From IMG/VR virus record IMGVR_UViG_3300009506_002913, positions 1 to 23,831 of that record: a stretch of 23,831 nt of DNA; one strand, given 5' to 3'. Positions 22,540 to 23,831 of this stretch are shown one piece after another. The notes below the pieces were generated by a model. It worked only from the letters and a program-made list of their open reading frames with translations. It had not been told where the DNA came from and made no database searches. Numbering within the stretch: position 1 is the first letter of the stretch; each line of letters begins with the position of its first letter. The translations under genes were made by a program, and so were the position numbers. This stretch comes from a virus.

Positions 22540-23376
22540 CTATAAATAGATTTCAACTGTACCAAACATCGTTACAGATTTTGCTGCAACGGTATTGGCA
22601 AACTGTACTGCCCTTCCTAGTAAAAATGATCTCATATATTCAACAACAAGTCCAGCGATAAATACATCTCCGGCTCCAGTTACATCTAAACATTCTACCT
22701 TTTCTGCTGGATAATGTAATTGTTTTCCGTTAGAACGTCTCAAAAAGGCACCATAATCTCCGTCTGTTATTACAACTTCGTGTTTTGTGGTTCCTTCTGT
22801 TTTTTTCCATTCATCCCAGTTCATTTTAATAATGCAATTTTCAACTTTATTCCAAATAGAAATATCTGAATTTTTTGTGTCAACAAAAACAGGACCGTCA
22901 AAATTAATCAATTTTTGAATAACCTTTTCGTTGATTGTTCCTTTTTTGTAGTCACTTACAACAATACAATCATAATCTTTAAAATTTGCATAATTAAGAA
23001 GAAATTGATATTCTTCTATTAAATCATCATCGAACCTTTTAATATTGTCTAATCTTACAATTTGATCGCCAGTCTTTAGATTAAAAATTCTTGTTTTTTT
23101 GATTCCTTCCAAATTTTCTAAGTTACAAGAATAAACACATTTAATTTCTCGTGCTTCTAACATTTTGTTGCATAAAGTAGACATAATACTGGATACATGT
23201 ACGATATCCTTAGAAAGTGATTTAAGATTAGCTGCAACATTCATACACCCGCCAAGCCTAGATTCTTCAGATTCTATATCCAAAACTGGCACTACAGGAT
23301 TTTCTGGAGATCTTCTAGAGATGGTACCAAATACGTAGTGATCTAGTATAGCATCACCAATGACTAGATATTTCAT
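22540..23376 (-). CDS. PfkB-family sugar kinase, HldE/RfaE kinase-domain-like
   Basis: A 278-residue kinase. The N-terminus follows the RfaE/HldE first domain closely: VIGDAILDHYVFGTISRRSP, then VPVLDIESEESRLGG, and CMNVAANL at 44-51. SDYKKGT at 141-147 and the anion-hole/catalytic box DVTGAGDVFIAGL at 231-243 (base Asp237) are PfkB hallmarks. HldE domain 1 phosphorylates D-glycero-D-manno-heptose 7-phosphate at O-1 for LPS core synthesis; full domains are about 310-330 residues, so this one is compact, and no nucleotidyltransferase domain follows. Exact substrate is inferred. The ATG lies in a 35-base gap with GGGA about 11 bases upstream. Confidence 0.87.
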   Translation of the reverse strand: MKYLVIGDAILDHYVFGTISRRSPENPVVPVLDIESEESRLGGCMNVAANLKSLSKDIVHVSSIMSTLCNKMLEAREIKCVYSCNLENLEGIKKTRIFNLKTGDQIVRLDNIKRFDDDLIEEYQFLLNYANFKDYDCIVVSDYKKGTINEKVIQKLINFDGPVFVDTKNSDISIWNKVENCIIKMNWDEWKKTEGTTKHEVVITDGDYGAFLRRSNGKQLHYPAEKVECLDVTGAGDVFIAGLVVEYMRSFLLGRAVQFANTVAAKSVTMFGTVEIYL

Positions 23377-23411
23377 TGTAATTTAATTCCCATACTAATC
23401 AAATCCTCTTT

Positions 23412-23831
23412 TTATTTATTATACTTGCCAGTCATTTGAGGCAAATTAAGCCAATCGTGATTTTCTCTTATATACAAATTTTTCAACCAAACAGTATTTA
23501 AAATAAGTGGATCTAAATACAAATTTTCTGCAAATGCAGCTAAAGCGTTGATGTCTTTGGGAAAACATGACTTTGAAAACCCGAGTTTTCCATCTGGACC
23601 TGGAACTTTGTAATGTGTGTGTCCAATTCTTTTGTCCAATAAAACTAAATCAGTTACTTTTTCAAAATCTAATTTTATTTCTTTGCATATTTCATATATT
23701 TCGTTAAAAAAAATAACTTTTGTTGCCAAAAATGAATTAATAACATATTTTGACATTTCTGCTGCTTCGCTCGTTGTTTCAATTATTTTATTTAAAGACT
23801 TTTCTTTTTGCACATTTTTGATAAAATCAAT
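23412..23831 (-). CDS. UDP-glucose/GDP-mannose dehydrogenase-like, partial (5' end outside window)
   Basis: The frame is open to the right edge (about 139 residues), so the N-terminal NAD-binding domain lies outside. An internal GTG at 23813 is not the real start. Visible is the central dimerisation/catalytic region: AEMSKYVINSFLATKVIFFN, NEIYEIC, DKRIGHTHYKVPGPDGKLGF, then SKSCFPKD with the presumed catalytic Cys. The usual GFGG before this Cys is GFSK here. The protein ends only about 45 residues after the Cys, so the family's C-terminal UDP-binding domain (roughly 100 residues or more) is missing or very short. These enzymes oxidise UDP-glucose to UDP-glucuronate or GDP-mannose likewise; substrate not decidable here. 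Confidence 0.85.
   Translation of the reverse strand: MDFIKNVQKEKSLNKIIETTSEAAEMSKYVINSFLATKVIFFNEIYEICKEIKLDFEKVTDLVLLDKRIGHTHYKVPGPDGKLGFSKSCFPKDINALAAFAENLYLDPLILNTVWLKNLYIRENHDWLNLPQMTGKYNK

Noticed and set aside
22541-22548. TATAAATA on the + strand
   Set aside because: Reads into the antisense side of the kinase gene with no + strand gene; part of the short TCTAT/ATAGA inverted repeat at the kinase stop and methyltransferase start.
1-23831. tRNA genes, CRISPR arrays, insertion sequences, integrase or attachment sites
   Set aside because: I saw no cloverleaf-like sequences in the gaps, no regularly spaced repeats, and no transposase or integrase motifs in any frame.

Overview
The window looks like part of the late region of an AT-rich, uncultured tailed phage of the T4-related contractile-tail type (myovirus). 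Every convincing gene is on the minus strand, so transcription runs from high to low coordinates. Genes are packed with overlaps (ATGA, TGATG, TAATG, GTGA) or gaps of a few bases. The T4-type assignment rests on a gp25-like wedge protein followed directly by a gp6-like (baseplate J-type) protein, a gp5-like OB-fold hub/spike protein just before them, and a gp55-like late sigma factor nearby. A Gram-negative host is suggested by a sugar cassette with a heptose-kinase-like enzyme, a lipoprotein-like gene and two peptidoglycan hydrolases. The host cannot be named from the sequence.

Layout in transcription order. (1) 23831-21474: sugar/surface cassette, with a partial UDP-glucose/GDP-mannose dehydrogenase-like gene, a PfkB kinase close to the HldE/RfaE kinase domain, a class I SAM methyltransferase and a cupin. 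(2) 21473-21383: the only sizeable non-coding gap. It holds a near-consensus sigma70 promoter on the opposite (+) strand, an overlapping weaker minus-strand promoter candidate and a perfect palindrome. (3) 21364-18739: an M15 peptidase endolysin with a C-terminal peptidoglycan-binding domain, then small unknown genes (two CxxC proteins, a 33-residue extremely basic peptide, basic proteins) and a cysteine-rich lipoprotein-like HELIH metalloprotease candidate. (4) 18700-15227: a YkuK-type RNase H-fold protein, an unknown basic protein, a membrane-anchored lytic transglycosylase, an FmdB-type zinc ribbon, a one-helix membrane protein, the gp55-like sigma factor and two small helical proteins. (5) 15255-1: baseplate and tail module, with gp5-like, gp25, gp6, a DNRLRE-domain protein, a 1271-residue LamG/carbohydrate-binding-type protein, four structural unknowns, an FN3-repeat protein and a partial gene leaving the left edge.

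How the genes could work together (inference): the sigma factor would direct late transcription of the tail module. The tail module builds a baseplate unusually rich in glycan-binding-type beta-sandwich domains. The endolysin and the transglycosylase would open the cell wall at lysis or entry. The sugar cassette may alter the host surface or virion glycans. The least explained parts are the small-gene block at 18739-20640 and the + strand promoter at 21394-21422.
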